A stretch of DNA of 64,000 bases from Paraburkholderia sp. BL9I2N2 (GCF_004339745.1 NZ_SMGP01000001.1:1364001-1428000), one strand, 5' to 3'; shown: positions 1-8,699, counted from the stretch's first letter. Made by a program: numbers and translations. Notes: generated by a model not told the origin, from the letters alone.

Positions 1-762
1 TGCGAACGCGCGCCGGGCTATTGCCTGAAGCCGCGCGTTGCGTTCGTAGAGCGGTGTGTAGCTGGACTGGTCAAAGCGACCGAGTGCTGTGTCGACCGCG
101 ATCCATCCGGCAGGCGGTGCCGCAGAGCCGAACTGCCAATGTGCGCAGACAGAAAGGCATACAAGTGCCGTCCACGTGACCCGCGTCCTGGGCCACGCTT
201 GCGGCATGGCGGCGGCGCACAGCGCAGCCATGCCCAGGCCCATGCCAACCCATCGCCATCCAGGATAAAGCATGCTCGCCACGTGGAGCGGCGATAGCCA
301 CCCGATGATGCCGACCGGCGGAACAGTGACGAACAATGTCGCGACCACCACGCGCCAGACAGGACTGCGATCGCGAAGCGAGCGACCGGGTTTGAGCAGG
401 ACCCAGGGCGACGCAAGCACGATGGCCTGAAGCACCCACAGCACCACGCCAAGCGCGAGCGCGGTCGGCCGCGTGAGCTCGTCATAGCCCCCGAAGAACC
501 GCTCACATACCATCGGAATGTCGCGTGCGCCGGCAAGATAATAGGTGGCCCAAAGCATGAAAGCGGCGAGCTGGCTGCGCAACCTCGACCAGGCGGCCGG
601 CAACGCCAGCAGCGCGATTGCGTAGTGCCCGGGATACCAGGCAGTCAGCGCGACCGCCGTTCCAATCCCTGCCGCAAGAAGCGTGTGGGCCACGCGCGAG
701 GGGTGTTGACGTCCTGTGAGTGCAGCCTGGGGCGAAGCAGAAAATTCGGTGTTTTGCATCAT
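1..762 (-). CDS. traB: TraB-like conjugal transfer membrane protein (5' part only)
   Basis: The minus strand is open from an ATG at 762 (or the adjacent ATG at 759) to the window edge, giving the first 254 residues of a longer protein. The translation has several hydrophobic segments, separated by motifs such as WYPGHYAIALLALPAAW, FGGYDEL and GWLSPLHVASMLYPGWRW. These resemble the N-terminal membrane half of TraB proteins of conjugative plasmids, which carry a nitrilase-like (apolipoprotein N-acyltransferase-type) domain further on, outside this window. The segment ends just after YERNARLQ. The other minus-strand frames here are arginine-rich shadows. TraB is associated with conjugative transfer; its exact role is not settled. 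Family assignment is by recalled resemblance. Confidence 0.7.
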   Translation of the reverse strand, partial: MMQNTEFSASPQAALTGRQHPSRVAHTLLAAGIGTAVALTAWYPGHYAIALLALPAAWSRLRSQLAAFMLWATYYLAGARDIPMVCERFFGGYDELTRPTALALGVVLWVLQAIVLASPWVLLKPGRSLRDRSPVWRVVVATLFVTVPPVGIIGWLSPLHVASMLYPGWRWVGMGLGMAALCAAAMPQAWPRTRVTWTALVCLSVCAHWQFGSAAPPAGWIAVDTALGRFDQSSYTPLYERNARLQAIARRAFA

Positions 763-944
763 CGGCAGCCCGCGGTAACCCGGAATCCCCCGAAGCAGGA
801 GGACTCCTCGCAAGTGGAATCGTGCTGTTGACCCGTCGGGCCGATCGAACCAACGCAATGCGCGTGGCCATTTTGTTGTTGAAGCAATTGCTCGTCGATA
901 TTCCAGGCGGCGCGAAGCGGAGACGCAGGTTGATCGGATGGGAT

Positions 945-978
945 GAAAATGCCCCTGTTCGCTTGCGAGAACAGGGGC
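945..978 (-). terminator. Rho-independent terminator of the DUF3085 gene
   Basis: A perfect 10-bp stem (GCCCCTGTTC at 951-960 pairing with GAACAGGGGC at 969-978, 8-nt loop) is followed on the minus strand by ATTTTC. It lies about 40 nt past the stop of the gene ending at 1019, so it probably terminates that transcript before traB. Confidence 0.75.
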
Positions 979-1018
979 TTCAGGACGACGCCTGTTGTTT
1001 CCTCGTGTCTGAAGGCCG

Positions 1019-1384
1019 TCAGGCATCGCGTAGGACTACATCAAGATAGAGGTGATGTTCGTCTGCACGAATTTCCAGATTCCAGCCGTCGTCAATAACA
1101 CGGTCGAAAATGGCGGCGTCATGATCGAAATATTCGGCAAAGTCGTCGCCGCCGAATTCGGTACATGCGAGGCTCCACCATTCATCGAATGACACCGTTT
1201 CGGGATTGCAACCAACGGCATATGCAATGAGGCGGGATTCGCCGTTTCGCGACGTAACACGCGACGGGCTGGATTTCTCCGACATCATGTAGACGCCGTG
1301 ATCCTTGACCAGGATGACCCGGCAGGCAAGCGTGCGGGCCTCGACGAGGACCGGGCGCAGTTCTGAAGCAGGAAACACGATCAT
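1019..1384 (-). CDS. DUF3085 family protein
   Basis: This 121-residue protein starts at an ATG preceded by GGAGG at 8-nt spacing. The N-terminal part (VILVKDHGVYMMSE) and the acidic, aromatic middle (FDEWWSLACTEFGGDDFAEYF) fit the DUF3085 family, small soluble proteins found mainly on plasmids and integrative elements. No catalytic motif, signal peptide or membrane segment is visible. A clear terminator follows the gene. It is transcribed with the neighbouring accessory genes on the minus strand, but it lacks the GC hairpin leader seen before the nine genes upstream of it. The function is unknown. Confidence 0.7.
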   Translation of the reverse strand: MIVFPASELRPVLVEARTLACRVILVKDHGVYMMSEKSSPSRVTSRNGESRLIAYAVGCNPETVSFDEWWSLACTEFGGDDFAEYFDHDAAIFDRVIDDGWNLEIRADEHHLYLDVVLRDA

Positions 1385-1506
1385 GCTGCATACCTCCAGA
1401 AGTTTAGGGAATTGGCGAAACTGGGTGGTTGCTGAATGGCGCAGGGACTATCAGCTCCGCCGTCTGCAGTGCAGGGATGGTTCAGGTGGATGAGTTATGA
1501 GCGAGG

Positions 1507-3804
1507 CTATCCCTGATTCACCAGCTGTCGCGCGAGGGCGACCTCGATGCTTTCGCCGCCCTGATTCAGGATGTCGAGACCGGATTCCGGCATGTCACCG
1601 GAAGTGGATTGCGAGACGGCAATCTTCTGCCCCATCAGTTTCAGACACCGCATCTGGGCGGTGCCCTCGTACCCGAGAAAACGCACCGTGACGTCGAGCG
1701 TCTGACCGATACGCCAGCTGCGGCGTGCCGCCTGTTGCAACGTATAGACGTTGTAGCCCGACTGAAGAAAAGCGATCGTCGGGAATTCGAGCAGATCTAG
1801 ACCGGTCTTGACCAGCTCCGGGTTGGTGATGATGACCTCGGCGCCGCGTTCGAGCTGGTCCGCGACCCAGTCCTCGCGTTTTTCAGCAGCGACGCTGGCA
1901 CGAAGAACGGATGCCCTGACACCGACCGCATCGAAAAGGTTTTTCAGGCGTACCGACGTATCCCGCGTGCCGGTATAGGTCGTATAGACGAGCGTGCGCC
2001 GCCGATTGAGCAGTTCACCGCGCACGAGTCGCAGCAGCGCTTCTTCCTTGGGACCCGGTTCATCGTCACGCAGCAATGCGGGCACGCTGGCGAGGATGCG
2101 CTTCGTGCGCGGATGACGGACGAGTTCGGGCCGAAAACAGCATTCCGGCCATGCGAGTAGCGCATTAAGCACCACACCGAGCAGACTCTTGTCGCCGCAG
2201 CGTAACGCGGCGCGCAGTTCCAACGTCAGCGTCGATTCGAGTGCACGATAGGCGGCCGCCATTTCGTCGGTCATCGCGACCGGGAGCAGCGATTCGTCGT
2301 AGGGTGGCAAGACGTTCTGGCCGATCTGCGAGAGCTTAAGAAAGGCCGTATAGGGCACGACGTACCGCATGATGCCCTTGGGGCCGAAGCCCGGGCCCTT
2401 CACCGTCGAGACGCTCTTCCGGTCGCCCTTCGCCGTGCGGTGCGACCCTTCATCGACCTGCCTGTGAATATCGATGAGCACGCCATGCTCGCGCATGAAG
2501 GCCATCGTCGCCGCTGCCATTGAGCCGTTGCTGTTGTAATTGAACCCGTCGTCGATCAGCATGGCGGGGTGCAGGCGATAGAGCAGGTGATAGAGGTCAT
2601 CGGCGTAACCACCCATCAGTGTGCCGGTGAGCAGCAACGTTTTCGAGGCCTTGCGGGCCAGCACACCCATGGCCTGTCCCTGCGCAGAATTTTCGTTCTT
2701 GTATTCGTGGCCTTCGTCTGCGATCAGCAAGCCGAAGTAGCCCTGGGGAAGATAGCGTTTGATGAACTCCGAGGCCTGATAGCCCCCCTGTCCGAACGAG
2801 ATTTCAGTGTGGGCGAGGGCACGTTCCATGCGCTTCGCCTGCCGGTCCGAGAAAACGAGCTCACCGCTGTCGTCCATCAGATTGATGAACTCGTACAGAT
2901 TATCCTGCAGCATGTCGGCCAGCATCGATTCGCCAAAGCGCGAGAGCAGCCGCTCGGCGGTTTTCTCGCCGACGGTTGGCATCTGCAACAGCGCGCCTTT
3001 CACCAGCTCGCGCATTGTTCGTGTGCCCTGGCCTTTTGGCGCGAGGGTCCACAGCCGTTCGCCGCAACTGCAGGCACGGCGCTTTTCGTTGAGTGCTGGC
3101 CGCGCCAGGGCGGGCGTCATTGGATTGCCGTCATCATCGCAAACGAATTCGCCGCAGCGGGGGCAGCAGGCAAAGACGCGGGTGACCGCGTCGGTTTCCA
3201 TGTCGAGCGTGGCGACGCGATGGGCAAAGGCCGGCTTCCAGTCGAAACCCATGCGCATGCGCACGCGACCGAGAATGAAAAACTCCGGCACGGCCGGCTT
3301 CGAACGCATGACACGCAGCTGAAGCAGCTTGCGTAACGTGTCAGGGCCGTTGAGAATCCAGACGCGTGCGCCCGGCACCGTCGTTCTGATTTCGCGTCGC
3401 CACTTGTAGACGAGGTGCGGTGGCGCGATGACCAGTGTGCGCGGATAACCGGCGTGATGCAGCAGGACTGCGACGCCGATCCCCATCAAGGTCTTTCCCG
3501 TGCCCATTTCGGCATTGATGACGCCGCCTGGCGCGTGCTGCGTGAGCAGCGTCGTGATCGCATGGATGACTTCGCGTTGCGCGGGAAATGGTTGACGCGA
3601 AAGTTCATTGAGCAATGCGTCCCAGCGTGGTGGTCGGTGGCCGTCATAGATCGACGGATTCTGCTGGCGGACGGCGTCCAGCAGGCCGGCTCCAAAGTTC
3701 GCGATAAAGTCCGGTAGCGCGATCACGTCTCGAGACTGATCGCCGGGCACCAAATCTTCATCAATGGCGTTGCTATCGACGACAGCGGGTTGCAGATCTT
3801 CCAT
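1507..3804 (-). CDS. SNF2-like DEAD/DEAH-box helicase with zinc-knuckle insertion
   Basis: A 765-residue superfamily 2 helicase. The first RecA-like domain has Walker A MGTGKT (residues 100-105), followed by LVIAPPHLVYKWRRE (motif Ia region). The DEGHEYKN motif II and the LLLTGTLMGG motif III come much later. Between motifs Ia and II lies an insertion of about 200 residues with cysteine pairs CPRCG and CSCG, which may bind zinc. The second RecA-like domain has ITNPELVKTGLDLLEFP (motif V) and QQAARRSWRIGQ (motif VI), typical of SNF2 enzymes. No nuclease or methyltransferase domain is fused. Such helicases are common in the accessory block of large beta-proteobacterial plasmids; the substrate is unknown. 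The start is an ATG about 40 nt downstream of a GC hairpin leader. Confidence 0.85.
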   Translation of the reverse strand: MEDLQPAVVDSNAIDEDLVPGDQSRDVIALPDFIANFGAGLLDAVRQQNPSIYDGHRPPRWDALLNELSRQPFPAQREVIHAITTLLTQHAPGGVINAEMGTGKTLMGIGVAVLLHHAGYPRTLVIAPPHLVYKWRREIRTTVPGARVWILNGPDTLRKLLQLRVMRSKPAVPEFFILGRVRMRMGFDWKPAFAHRVATLDMETDAVTRVFACCPRCGEFVCDDDGNPMTPALARPALNEKRRACSCGERLWTLAPKGQGTRTMRELVKGALLQMPTVGEKTAERLLSRFGESMLADMLQDNLYEFINLMDDSGELVFSDRQAKRMERALAHTEISFGQGGYQASEFIKRYLPQGYFGLLIADEGHEYKNENSAQGQAMGVLARKASKTLLLTGTLMGGYADDLYHLLYRLHPAMLIDDGFNYNSNGSMAAATMAFMREHGVLIDIHRQVDEGSHRTAKGDRKSVSTVKGPGFGPKGIMRYVVPYTAFLKLSQIGQNVLPPYDESLLPVAMTDEMAAAYRALESTLTLELRAALRCGDKSLLGVVLNALLAWPECCFRPELVRHPRTKRILASVPALLRDDEPGPKEEALLRLVRGELLNRRRTLVYTTYTGTRDTSVRLKNLFDAVGVRASVLRASVAAEKREDWVADQLERGAEVIITNPELVKTGLDLLEFPTIAFLQSGYNVYTLQQAARRSWRIGQTLDVTVRFLGYEGTAQMRCLKLMGQKIAVSQSTSGDMPESGLDILNQGGESIEVALARQLVNQG

Positions 3805-3842
3805 GATGCGTCTCCATAAGACGCGGGTCGCACGTTTCCCTG

Positions 3843-3862
3843 GCGGGATGCGTGAGTCCCGC
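3843..3862 (-). promoter_or_regulatory. GC hairpin leader of the helicase gene
   Basis: GCGGGA (3843-3848) pairs with TCCCGC (3857-3862) across an 8-nt loop, in the 5' leader 39 nt before the helicase start. It is one of nine similar leader hairpins in 3.8-10.4 kb. Confidence 0.5.
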
Positions 3863-3937
3863 AGGTTGGGGTGAATGTAGAGAGCCGCGGATGCGGCTTG
3901 TGCGGTCTGAACCAGCGTTAGTGCGTGTTAGTGCGCG

Positions 3938-4549
3938 TCAGTCGAGCGTGAGCATGCCGCTGCTGACGAAATCCGAAATGGCCTTCCCGAATGTTTCGGG
4001 GAGCGTGACCCGCGAAGCGTGGATGCGCCCGACAGGCGCATAAAGTGTGTTGCCGAGATGGCTGACGAGCTGAGCGCCAAGTGCGTCGAGCACCGGCGTA
4101 CGCCAAGGCGGCAGCAGCGGTATTGGACTGAGATGTTCAATCAGCGACCAGACGCGGGCCTGAAGGGACTCGTCGTCGTGCGCCTGTGTGTCGCGATCAA
4201 CCAGCAACCATGCCGAACCAGCGGCTTTCGATGGGTTGAGGAGCGACTCGTCATAAATCCAGGTATGGACAAGGTTCCCGAACAGGTTGTCTTTCGGCAG
4301 GCGGCCGCTGTACTTGTCGAGCCGCCGCGGGTCGCCGATAGGGATGACCGCAACCGGCTGGCTGCTGTGTGGATCAAGCAGCGTGAGCTGCCGGATGCCG
4401 CCTTCCTGGATACCCAGGTGCAGCGAGGCATAGAGCTGCTGAACGGCGCCATCGCGTCCGAAGACGGAGACGAAGACGAGTTCGCCATCGGGGGCACGCA
4501 CGCAAGCGTCGACGAAGATGTCCTGCAGTTCCTTGATGGGATACAGCAT
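3938..4549 (-). CDS. Hypothetical plasmid protein (203 aa)
   Basis: A soluble protein of 203 residues with no domain that I recognise. The N-terminal half is beta-rich (GELVFVSVFGRDGAVQQLYASLHLG, then LTLLDPHSSQPVAVIPIG) and the C-terminal half has the sequence LSPIPLLPPWRTPVLDALG. No signal peptide or membrane helix is visible. It sits between the SNF2-type helicase and another unnamed gene on the same strand, in an accessory block common on large Burkholderiales plasmids. Coding potential is supported by protein-like composition, by the shadow character of the other frames and by the shared hairpin leader upstream of its ATG. No function is proposed. Confidence 0.65.
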   Translation of the reverse strand: MLYPIKELQDIFVDACVRAPDGELVFVSVFGRDGAVQQLYASLHLGIQEGGIRQLTLLDPHSSQPVAVIPIGDPRRLDKYSGRLPKDNLFGNLVHTWIYDESLLNPSKAAGSAWLLVDRDTQAHDDESLQARVWSLIEHLSPIPLLPPWRTPVLDALGAQLVSHLGNTLYAPVGRIHASRVTLPETFGKAISDFVSSGMLTLD

Positions 4550-4578
4550 GAGGGTGCTCCAGTCTGAATGTCCGGCGC

Positions 4579-4605
4579 ACCCGCCGGGTGCAGACCCGGG
4601 CGGGT
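4579..4605 (-). promoter_or_regulatory. GC hairpin leader of the 203-aa gene
   Basis: ACCCGCC (4579-4585) pairs with GGCGGGT (4599-4605), and an inner GGGT/ACCC stem extends it to about 11 bp. It lies 30 nt upstream of the start at 4549 and belongs to the repeated leader series. Confidence 0.5.
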
Positions 4606-4775
4606 TGAGGAAGATTCCGGGGCTTCGCGAACGAAGCCGCAGCCGCGCAGACGAAGGCGCCGGAAGAAAGCTGCGGGTGATACGAAGGGTGTCGCGTCAC
4701 GGGCGACGACGGATCTGCTGCCGGCAGATCAGCGGGATCGCTTTCCCCGAACGTCGTGTGGGACTCTCCGGGAAA

Positions 4776-4795
4776 GCGCCCCTTTCGAGGGGCGC
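4776..4795. terminator. Intergenic GC hairpin, possible terminator
   Basis: GCGCCCC and GGGGCGC form a perfect 7-bp stem with a 6-nt loop, about 30 nt past the stop of the gene ending at 4826. There is no clear T-run on the minus side, so it may be an attenuator or processing site rather than a strong terminator. Confidence 0.35.
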
Positions 4796-4825
4796 GCAGG
4801 TATGTTCGAAAAATGGGCTCGTGCG

Positions 4826-5278
4826 TCAGCAGGCATGGAGCCTTTCCAGCAATACACGCAGTTCGCGCGCCTGTTCGGCGGTGACCGTCATCGGCACAAG
4901 GGTATCGGGATGCCACGCTTCGATCGCCGCTGCGAGCGGTAGCCGTCGGTCGGCAAGTCGTGCGAACGCGAGCAGCCGATGCGCGGCTGCATGCAATCTT
5001 GCGGCGCGTACCGACACATCGGCGGCCGGCCACGTTGCGACGGACGTGGCGTCGAAGTTGAGGACCTGGCCATCAAGCTCTTCGTAGTCGTCGTAGAGCA
5101 GTGGTATGTCCGGCGTATCGTCCCACAATGTTCCGGCGTCGAAGGCCGCACGTGCGATGGCACAGGCGGCATCGGCGCTGGCGGCCCGAACGCCGACGAC
5201 GACGCGGTGGCTATGGTCAAGACTGTAGCCGACCATGAAGGCGGGCAATGGCTGCCTCCGGAGGCTCGTATCATTCAT
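4826..5278 (-). CDS. Hypothetical plasmid protein (150 aa)
   Basis: A 150-residue protein, unnamed and without a motif I can assign. It has an alanine-rich helical middle (SADAACAIARAAFDAG), an acidic patch (LLYDDYEELDGQVLNFD) and a C-terminal helical part ending LRVLLERLHAC. No signal peptide or membrane segment is seen. It is the third gene of a same-strand series with a GC hairpin leader before each start; its own leader is the clearest of the series. Expected role: accessory plasmid function, unknown. It overlaps no other credible gene, and the other frames look like shadows. Confidence 0.65.
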   Translation of the reverse strand: MNDTSLRRQPLPAFMVGYSLDHSHRVVVGVRAASADAACAIARAAFDAGTLWDDTPDIPLLYDDYEELDGQVLNFDATSVATWPAADVSVRAARLHAAAHRLLAFARLADRRLPLAAAIEAWHPDTLVPMTVTAEQARELRVLLERLHAC

Positions 5279-5312
5279 GATGTCGTGTCCGTGAAGTGCG
5301 GATCCCGCCCCT

Positions 5313-5329
5313 GCGGGGCGTTGCCCCGC
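5313..5329 (-). promoter_or_regulatory. GC hairpin leader of the 150-aa gene
   Basis: GCGGGGC (5313-5319) and GCCCCGC (5323-5329) form a perfect 7-bp stem with a 3-nt loop, 35 nt upstream of the start at 5278. Confidence 0.55.
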
Positions 5330-5352
5330 GGGTTTGATGAAGATGATCCAGG

Positions 5353-6459
5353 TTAGCGGATCGTGACAATCCGGCCGAGGTTAGGGCCGGGGGTGAAGTC
5401 GATGCCCGCGATCGTCGGAACAAACCGGTCGCGCATCAGGATCGTGGTCCGGATTTCGCCCTTGTCGGTTTCCTCGATCTGGACTTCCTGCTCCTTCTGC
5501 TTGATGGTGTCGCCGCGGATCAACAGGCGCGTGCCGTCGGCGCCCGTCACCACACCTGTGATCTGCCCGGCTGCAAGCGCGAGCGCGAGATGCCAGTCGG
5601 ACAGATCACGTAGTGGACGCCGCGGCGTGACAGCCTTCGCCGCAAACATCGTGGCGAACTGTGGCCAGAGCGTGGCGTGCTTCAGGCGCTGCAACTCTTG
5701 TTCGAGCTGCGGCGCGTCGATCCGTGCCGACATGAAAGCGTATTCGCCGGCCATCGAAGGGATGCGATACGGCTCGGCCGTCCAGCTTTGCGGCAGCTCA
5801 GATGGCAGTTCGCCCTCATGGATGCAGGCCAGGCGCGCGGCCAGTGCGGCGTCGACCCCATCCGCCCGGCGCTTGACGCCGACAAGCACAAGCTGCCTGA
5901 ACGTCTGGTCGGGCGCGAGGAACACCTGGACCTGTGTGAAGTTGCGGGCAATCATCGTGGCGAACTCGCGGTCCATCACGTAATGCGGCACGATCAGGAC
6001 CAGCACGCCGCCAAATGTGAGCCAGGGGACCGTCCTGAGGTAGAAGATCTTCTCGAGACGATCCGGCTGGCGTTCGCCCGTCTGTGCCTTGTCAGATACG
6101 ACATCACCGTACGGTGGATTGAGGAACAGCAGTCCCATGCTACGGGCCGTGATGAACATGTCGTGAACGTCAGTGTGCGCAACCGTATCGAGCACTTCCT
6201 TCGCGTGCCACGCACGCTCGCGGTCGTACTCAACACCAAAGGCGCGAACCCTATCGGGCGTCGTGGAGCGCGCAACGAGCGAAGCCCTCAGTTCCTGCAG
6301 CGCGGCGCCTTCACCGCAGCAGGGATCGAGCAGTCGCGAGGGACGGTCGGGGTCGGCCAGCGCGAGTGCCGGCATGATGCGCGCGAGTGTGACGGCGTCG
6401 GTCGGAAAGTACCCGTTCTTCACAAAATTTCGCGCTAGACGAGGAAAGATCAGGGCCAT
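5353..6459 (-). CDS. DUF6094 protein with N6-methyltransferase-like fold
   Basis: The chosen ATG at 6459 has AGGAG at 7-nt spacing and gives 368 residues beginning MALIFPRLARNFVKNGYFPTD. LLDPCCGEGAALQEL resembles motif I of class I SAM-dependent methyltransferases. LFLNPPYGDV is the catalytic NPPY motif of N6-adenine or amino methyltransferases. This matches the DUF6094 family of plasmid and ICE proteins. It could modify DNA of the element or act on another substrate; there is no adjacent restriction endonuclease, so a role as an orphan methylase is an inference. The C-terminal half has no recognisable target-recognition domain. A longer reading from 6510 lacks a ribosome-binding site and starts inside the hairpin leader. 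Confidence 0.75.
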   Translation of the reverse strand: MALIFPRLARNFVKNGYFPTDAVTLARIMPALALADPDRPSRLLDPCCGEGAALQELRASLVARSTTPDRVRAFGVEYDRERAWHAKEVLDTVAHTDVHDMFITARSMGLLFLNPPYGDVVSDKAQTGERQPDRLEKIFYLRTVPWLTFGGVLVLIVPHYVMDREFATMIARNFTQVQVFLAPDQTFRQLVLVGVKRRADGVDAALAARLACIHEGELPSELPQSWTAEPYRIPSMAGEYAFMSARIDAPQLEQELQRLKHATLWPQFATMFAAKAVTPRRPLRDLSDWHLALALAAGQITGVVTGADGTRLLIRGDTIKQKEQEVQIEETDKGEIRTTILMRDRFVPTIAGIDFTPGPNLGRIVTIR

Positions 6460-6480
6460 ACGAATCTCCTGTGGGTCACG

Positions 6481-6521
6481 GGTGTGCCGGAGCGTGGAAC
6501 CCTGGCACACCGAAGGTGGAT
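6481..6521 (-). promoter_or_regulatory. Hairpin leader of the DUF6094 gene
   Basis: GGTGTGCC (6481-6488) pairs with GGCACACC (6514-6521). The stem is perfect over 8 bp with a 25-nt loop, 22 nt before the start. It is less GC-pure than the others but is in the same position. Confidence 0.45.
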
Positions 6522-6526
6522 CGGAA

Positions 6527-7087
6527 TCAGGCCTTCAGCCAGGTCTGGGTAGACGCCTGGAAGGCGTAGCCAAATGCGCGAAGCTGGTCGCGCTGTTGAC
6601 GGAACACGCCGCGATCGACGGTCGGATCAAGCTTCACCGGCTCGCCGGCGACGATCGCATCGGCTAGGTCGGTTCCGAAGAGATCGGGCAGATACAGCTC
6701 ACCAGCATCATTGCCCGTCTGCGCGGCTGCGGGCGCTTCTTCCGCGTGGGCGGGGCGAGGAGCGGCCGGTACGCGTTCCTCGTCGACGGGGTCCGGCTCC
6801 GTCGAGGCGGACTCGCGCCCTGTCTCGCTGAACGGTTCGTCGTTGTCCAGTTGCACGTCGGCGAGCTTCGCGCGGATTTCGACGGTGACCTTGCCGTACC
6901 ACACGTAGCTGTGCGGATAGATTTTGTCGATCAGAAAGGTGCCGGTGTAGGCGCCGGGTTCGAACTGCTCAAGCAGCTTGTCCTTAACCTTGAAGTCGCC
7001 GACGGACGTCGTCAGTTCGCCGACCTGGAAGGGGCCGTTGCTGCCCTTGATGGTGCGCACGTCAAGCGTGCCGGAAAGCGAAATCAT
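6527..7087 (-). CDS. DUF3275 family protein
   Basis: A 186-residue protein starting at the ATG at 7087, which has GGAGG at close spacing. The N-terminal about 90 residues (ISLSGTLDVRTIKGSNGPFQVGE, then a KVKDKLLEQF segment and GTFLIDKIYPHSYVWYGKV) match DUF3275, a conserved family of integrative elements and large conjugative plasmids. A low-complexity acidic and proline/alanine linker follows. The C-terminal segment, ending GVFRQQRDQLRAFGYAFQASTQTWL, recurs in these proteins. No enzyme motif is present. It sits between DUF6094 and the DUF6927-like gene in what looks like a conserved maintenance block. The function is unknown. Confidence 0.8.
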   Translation of the reverse strand: MISLSGTLDVRTIKGSNGPFQVGELTTSVGDFKVKDKLLEQFEPGAYTGTFLIDKIYPHSYVWYGKVTVEIRAKLADVQLDNDEPFSETGRESASTEPDPVDEERVPAAPRPAHAEEAPAAAQTGNDAGELYLPDLFGTDLADAIVAGEPVKLDPTVDRGVFRQQRDQLRAFGYAFQASTQTWLKA

Positions 7088-7106
7088 GATGCCTCCACGG
7101 AGTGAG

Positions 7107-7139
7107 GCGGGACCCTCCCTGGCGGGCATGGTGTCCCGC
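7107..7139 (-). promoter_or_regulatory. GC hairpin leader of the DUF3275 gene
   Basis: GCGGGA (7107-7112) pairs with TCCCGC (7134-7139), with further GC-rich sequence in the loop, 20 nt upstream of the start at 7087. Confidence 0.5.
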
Positions 7140-7364
7140 GGTTTGGGAAAGATCGTGCGGACAGACGGCCGCTGCGCGGTAAGCACAGCGGCACAGCCGA
7201 ACCGCCGAGCGAAACATTGCAGGCCCTGCTGACAGGTTTTGCCGATAGGGCGATGCGCAACCGGCGCGGACAGGCCGCAGTCATGTTCATTTCCTCAAGC
7301 TCATGGACGGAAACTTCCGGCAGGTAGCGCAGGGAGCGCGACGCGTCATGACGGCGTTGATGCA

Positions 7365-7913
7365 TCAGCCTGCGTGTTGCGGGCCGCACGCGTCGGCGCT
7401 GCGCTGCCCGACGATATGACGGAACAGACGTGGCGGAAACCTGAACAGTCGCCCGCCGCTTTCGACGATCCACGAGCGATGGTGTCGACTCACGACGACA
7501 GCCTCCTTTATCGACAGGCCGCTGAGTGTGAGCACATCGCCTGGCGCGAGCGGGCGTGAGTGTGCCCGTGAGCGTGCCGTATGCCATGCGCGAACCTGCT
7601 CGCGCCATGCGGGCGCCACGGGCGGGACCATGTCGAGATAGGCGAGCGGGCAGGAGTAGTAAAGCGGTTCCATCTCCTCGCACATATCCTTGTTTCCCCT
7701 GCCTGCGCAGGTTTTGTCCCATGCGAGCAGGTCGCAGCCGATGAAACGCATTGGTGCAACGCCCGCGCGTTCAATTTCCCAGACGGTCCACAGTACGTTG
7801 CCACTGGTGCAGTGACGAAGGCAGCGACGTGTCAAGCCGTCATGCTCCTCGTCACCTGTCCGGCGAGCGATCAACTGCGCACGCGTCTGTCCATGACCAA
7901 ACAGCCATCCCAT
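7365..7913 (-). CDS. DUF6927-like protein
   Basis: The ATG at 7913 gives 182 residues starting MGWLFGHG, the characteristic opening of this plasmid family; upstream sequence is leader hairpin and not credible coding. The middle has the conserved NKDMCEEMEPLYYSCPLAYLDMVPP with cysteines, preceded by GCDLLAWDK. The C-terminal part is basic, with a short beta-rich stretch (GDVLTLSGLSIKEAVVV). The assignment to DUF6927 is from memory of the motif order and is moderately secure. No enzymatic function is known to me. A GAGG sequence precedes the start, and the gene is in the accessory series with shared leader hairpins. Confidence 0.65.
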   Translation of the reverse strand: MGWLFGHGQTRAQLIARRTGDEEHDGLTRRCLRHCTSGNVLWTVWEIERAGVAPMRFIGCDLLAWDKTCAGRGNKDMCEEMEPLYYSCPLAYLDMVPPVAPAWREQVRAWHTARSRAHSRPLAPGDVLTLSGLSIKEAVVVSRHHRSWIVESGGRLFRFPPRLFRHIVGQRSADACGPQHAG

Positions 7914-7952
7914 GATGGTCCTCGCAAGGTGAGGCGAGGCATCGTTCCCGGG

Positions 7953-7969
7953 GCGGGGCGATGCCCCGC
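7953..7969 (-). promoter_or_regulatory. GC hairpin leader of the DUF6927-like gene
   Basis: GCGGGGC (7953-7959) and GCCCCGC (7963-7969) with a 3-nt loop, 40 nt upstream of the start at 7913. The stem is identical to the hairpin at 5313-5329. Confidence 0.55.
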
Positions 7970-8035
7970 GGGGAAGCACCGCTGATGCGGTGCAGATGAT
8001 GGAAAAAAGTGAAAACGGCGACCGTGATGCCGGCG

Positions 8036-8623
8036 TCACACGCGCCGCTGCGCGCGAAGATCGCGACCCGTCGCAGTACGAACGGCGCTGATGATGAACA
8101 CGGTCCAGTCGGCGAAGTAGCGGCCATCGAAGACGATGGCTCCTGAGTTGAACATGAGCGGGATTGGCATCACGATCTTTGCGGCCGGAACCTCGCCATC
8201 CGGCCCGGCGACGTACGCCGTGTCGGGGAAGAACAGGCGCGCTTCGAACGGATCGAGAAAGTCAAGTTCGACATCGCGGGCCCTGATCGTGTGGCAATAG
8301 CGCAGTCTGCCGATTAGCGGTCCGTCAAACCCGTCGACAAGCGAGGATCCGAGCGGATCGTCGCGCCCGTTGAAGAGGCCGAGATAGAGGCCGGCGGAAA
8401 GACCGACGCTCCGGTTCGTGTAGCTCGGCAATATCCGCCCGTCACGGCACCGGAAAACCTGCTGCGAAGGATCGCCTTCGTCGACGGGCCGGTTCGCGGC
8501 GTGGGCAAGCGTCCCTGACGTTCGCGCGTGGTGTTTCGTTCGCACACCCGGCCAGTAGTGCAATCCGACGTCGCGGGGCTTGTCGACGGATGCTTTGACG
8601 GCACGGCAGCTACAGTTTGACAT
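8036..8623 (-). CDS. Hypothetical plasmid protein (195 aa)
   Basis: The start at 8623 (MSNCSCRAVKAS) is preferred because GGAG lies 6 nt upstream; the ATG at 8629 abuts GGAG and the longer reading crosses the hairpin leader. The 195-residue protein has N-terminal cysteines, a glycine-rich middle (SVGLSAGLYLGLFNGRDDPLGSSL) and a beta-rich C-terminal half (RARDVELDFLDPFEARLFFPD, FNSGAIVFDGRYFADWTVFIISA). I do not recognise the family. It precedes klcA in coordinate order and is transcribed in the same direction. The function is unknown. Confidence 0.65.
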   Translation of the reverse strand: MSNCSCRAVKASVDKPRDVGLHYWPGVRTKHHARTSGTLAHAANRPVDEGDPSQQVFRCRDGRILPSYTNRSVGLSAGLYLGLFNGRDDPLGSSLVDGFDGPLIGRLRYCHTIRARDVELDFLDPFEARLFFPDTAYVAGPDGEVPAAKIVMPIPLMFNSGAIVFDGRYFADWTVFIISAVRTATGRDLRAQRRV

Positions 8624-8659
8624 GGGCATCTCCGTGATGAGTCGCGGAGACGCGCCCCA

Positions 8660-8675
8660 GCGGGATGCGTTCCGC
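8660..8675 (-). promoter_or_regulatory. Short GC hairpin leader of the 195-aa gene
   Basis: GCGG (8660-8663) pairs with CCGC (8672-8675), with the spacing and sequence context of the other leaders. This is the weakest member of the series, 37 nt before the start. Confidence 0.3.
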
Positions 8676-8699
8676 AGGGTGTAAGAGAAAGGCAGGACG

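Noticed and set aside
2569..3336. A 255-codon open frame on the plus strand within the helicase gene
   Set aside because: Antisense to a helicase with complete motifs; protein-like only by chance of codon bias.
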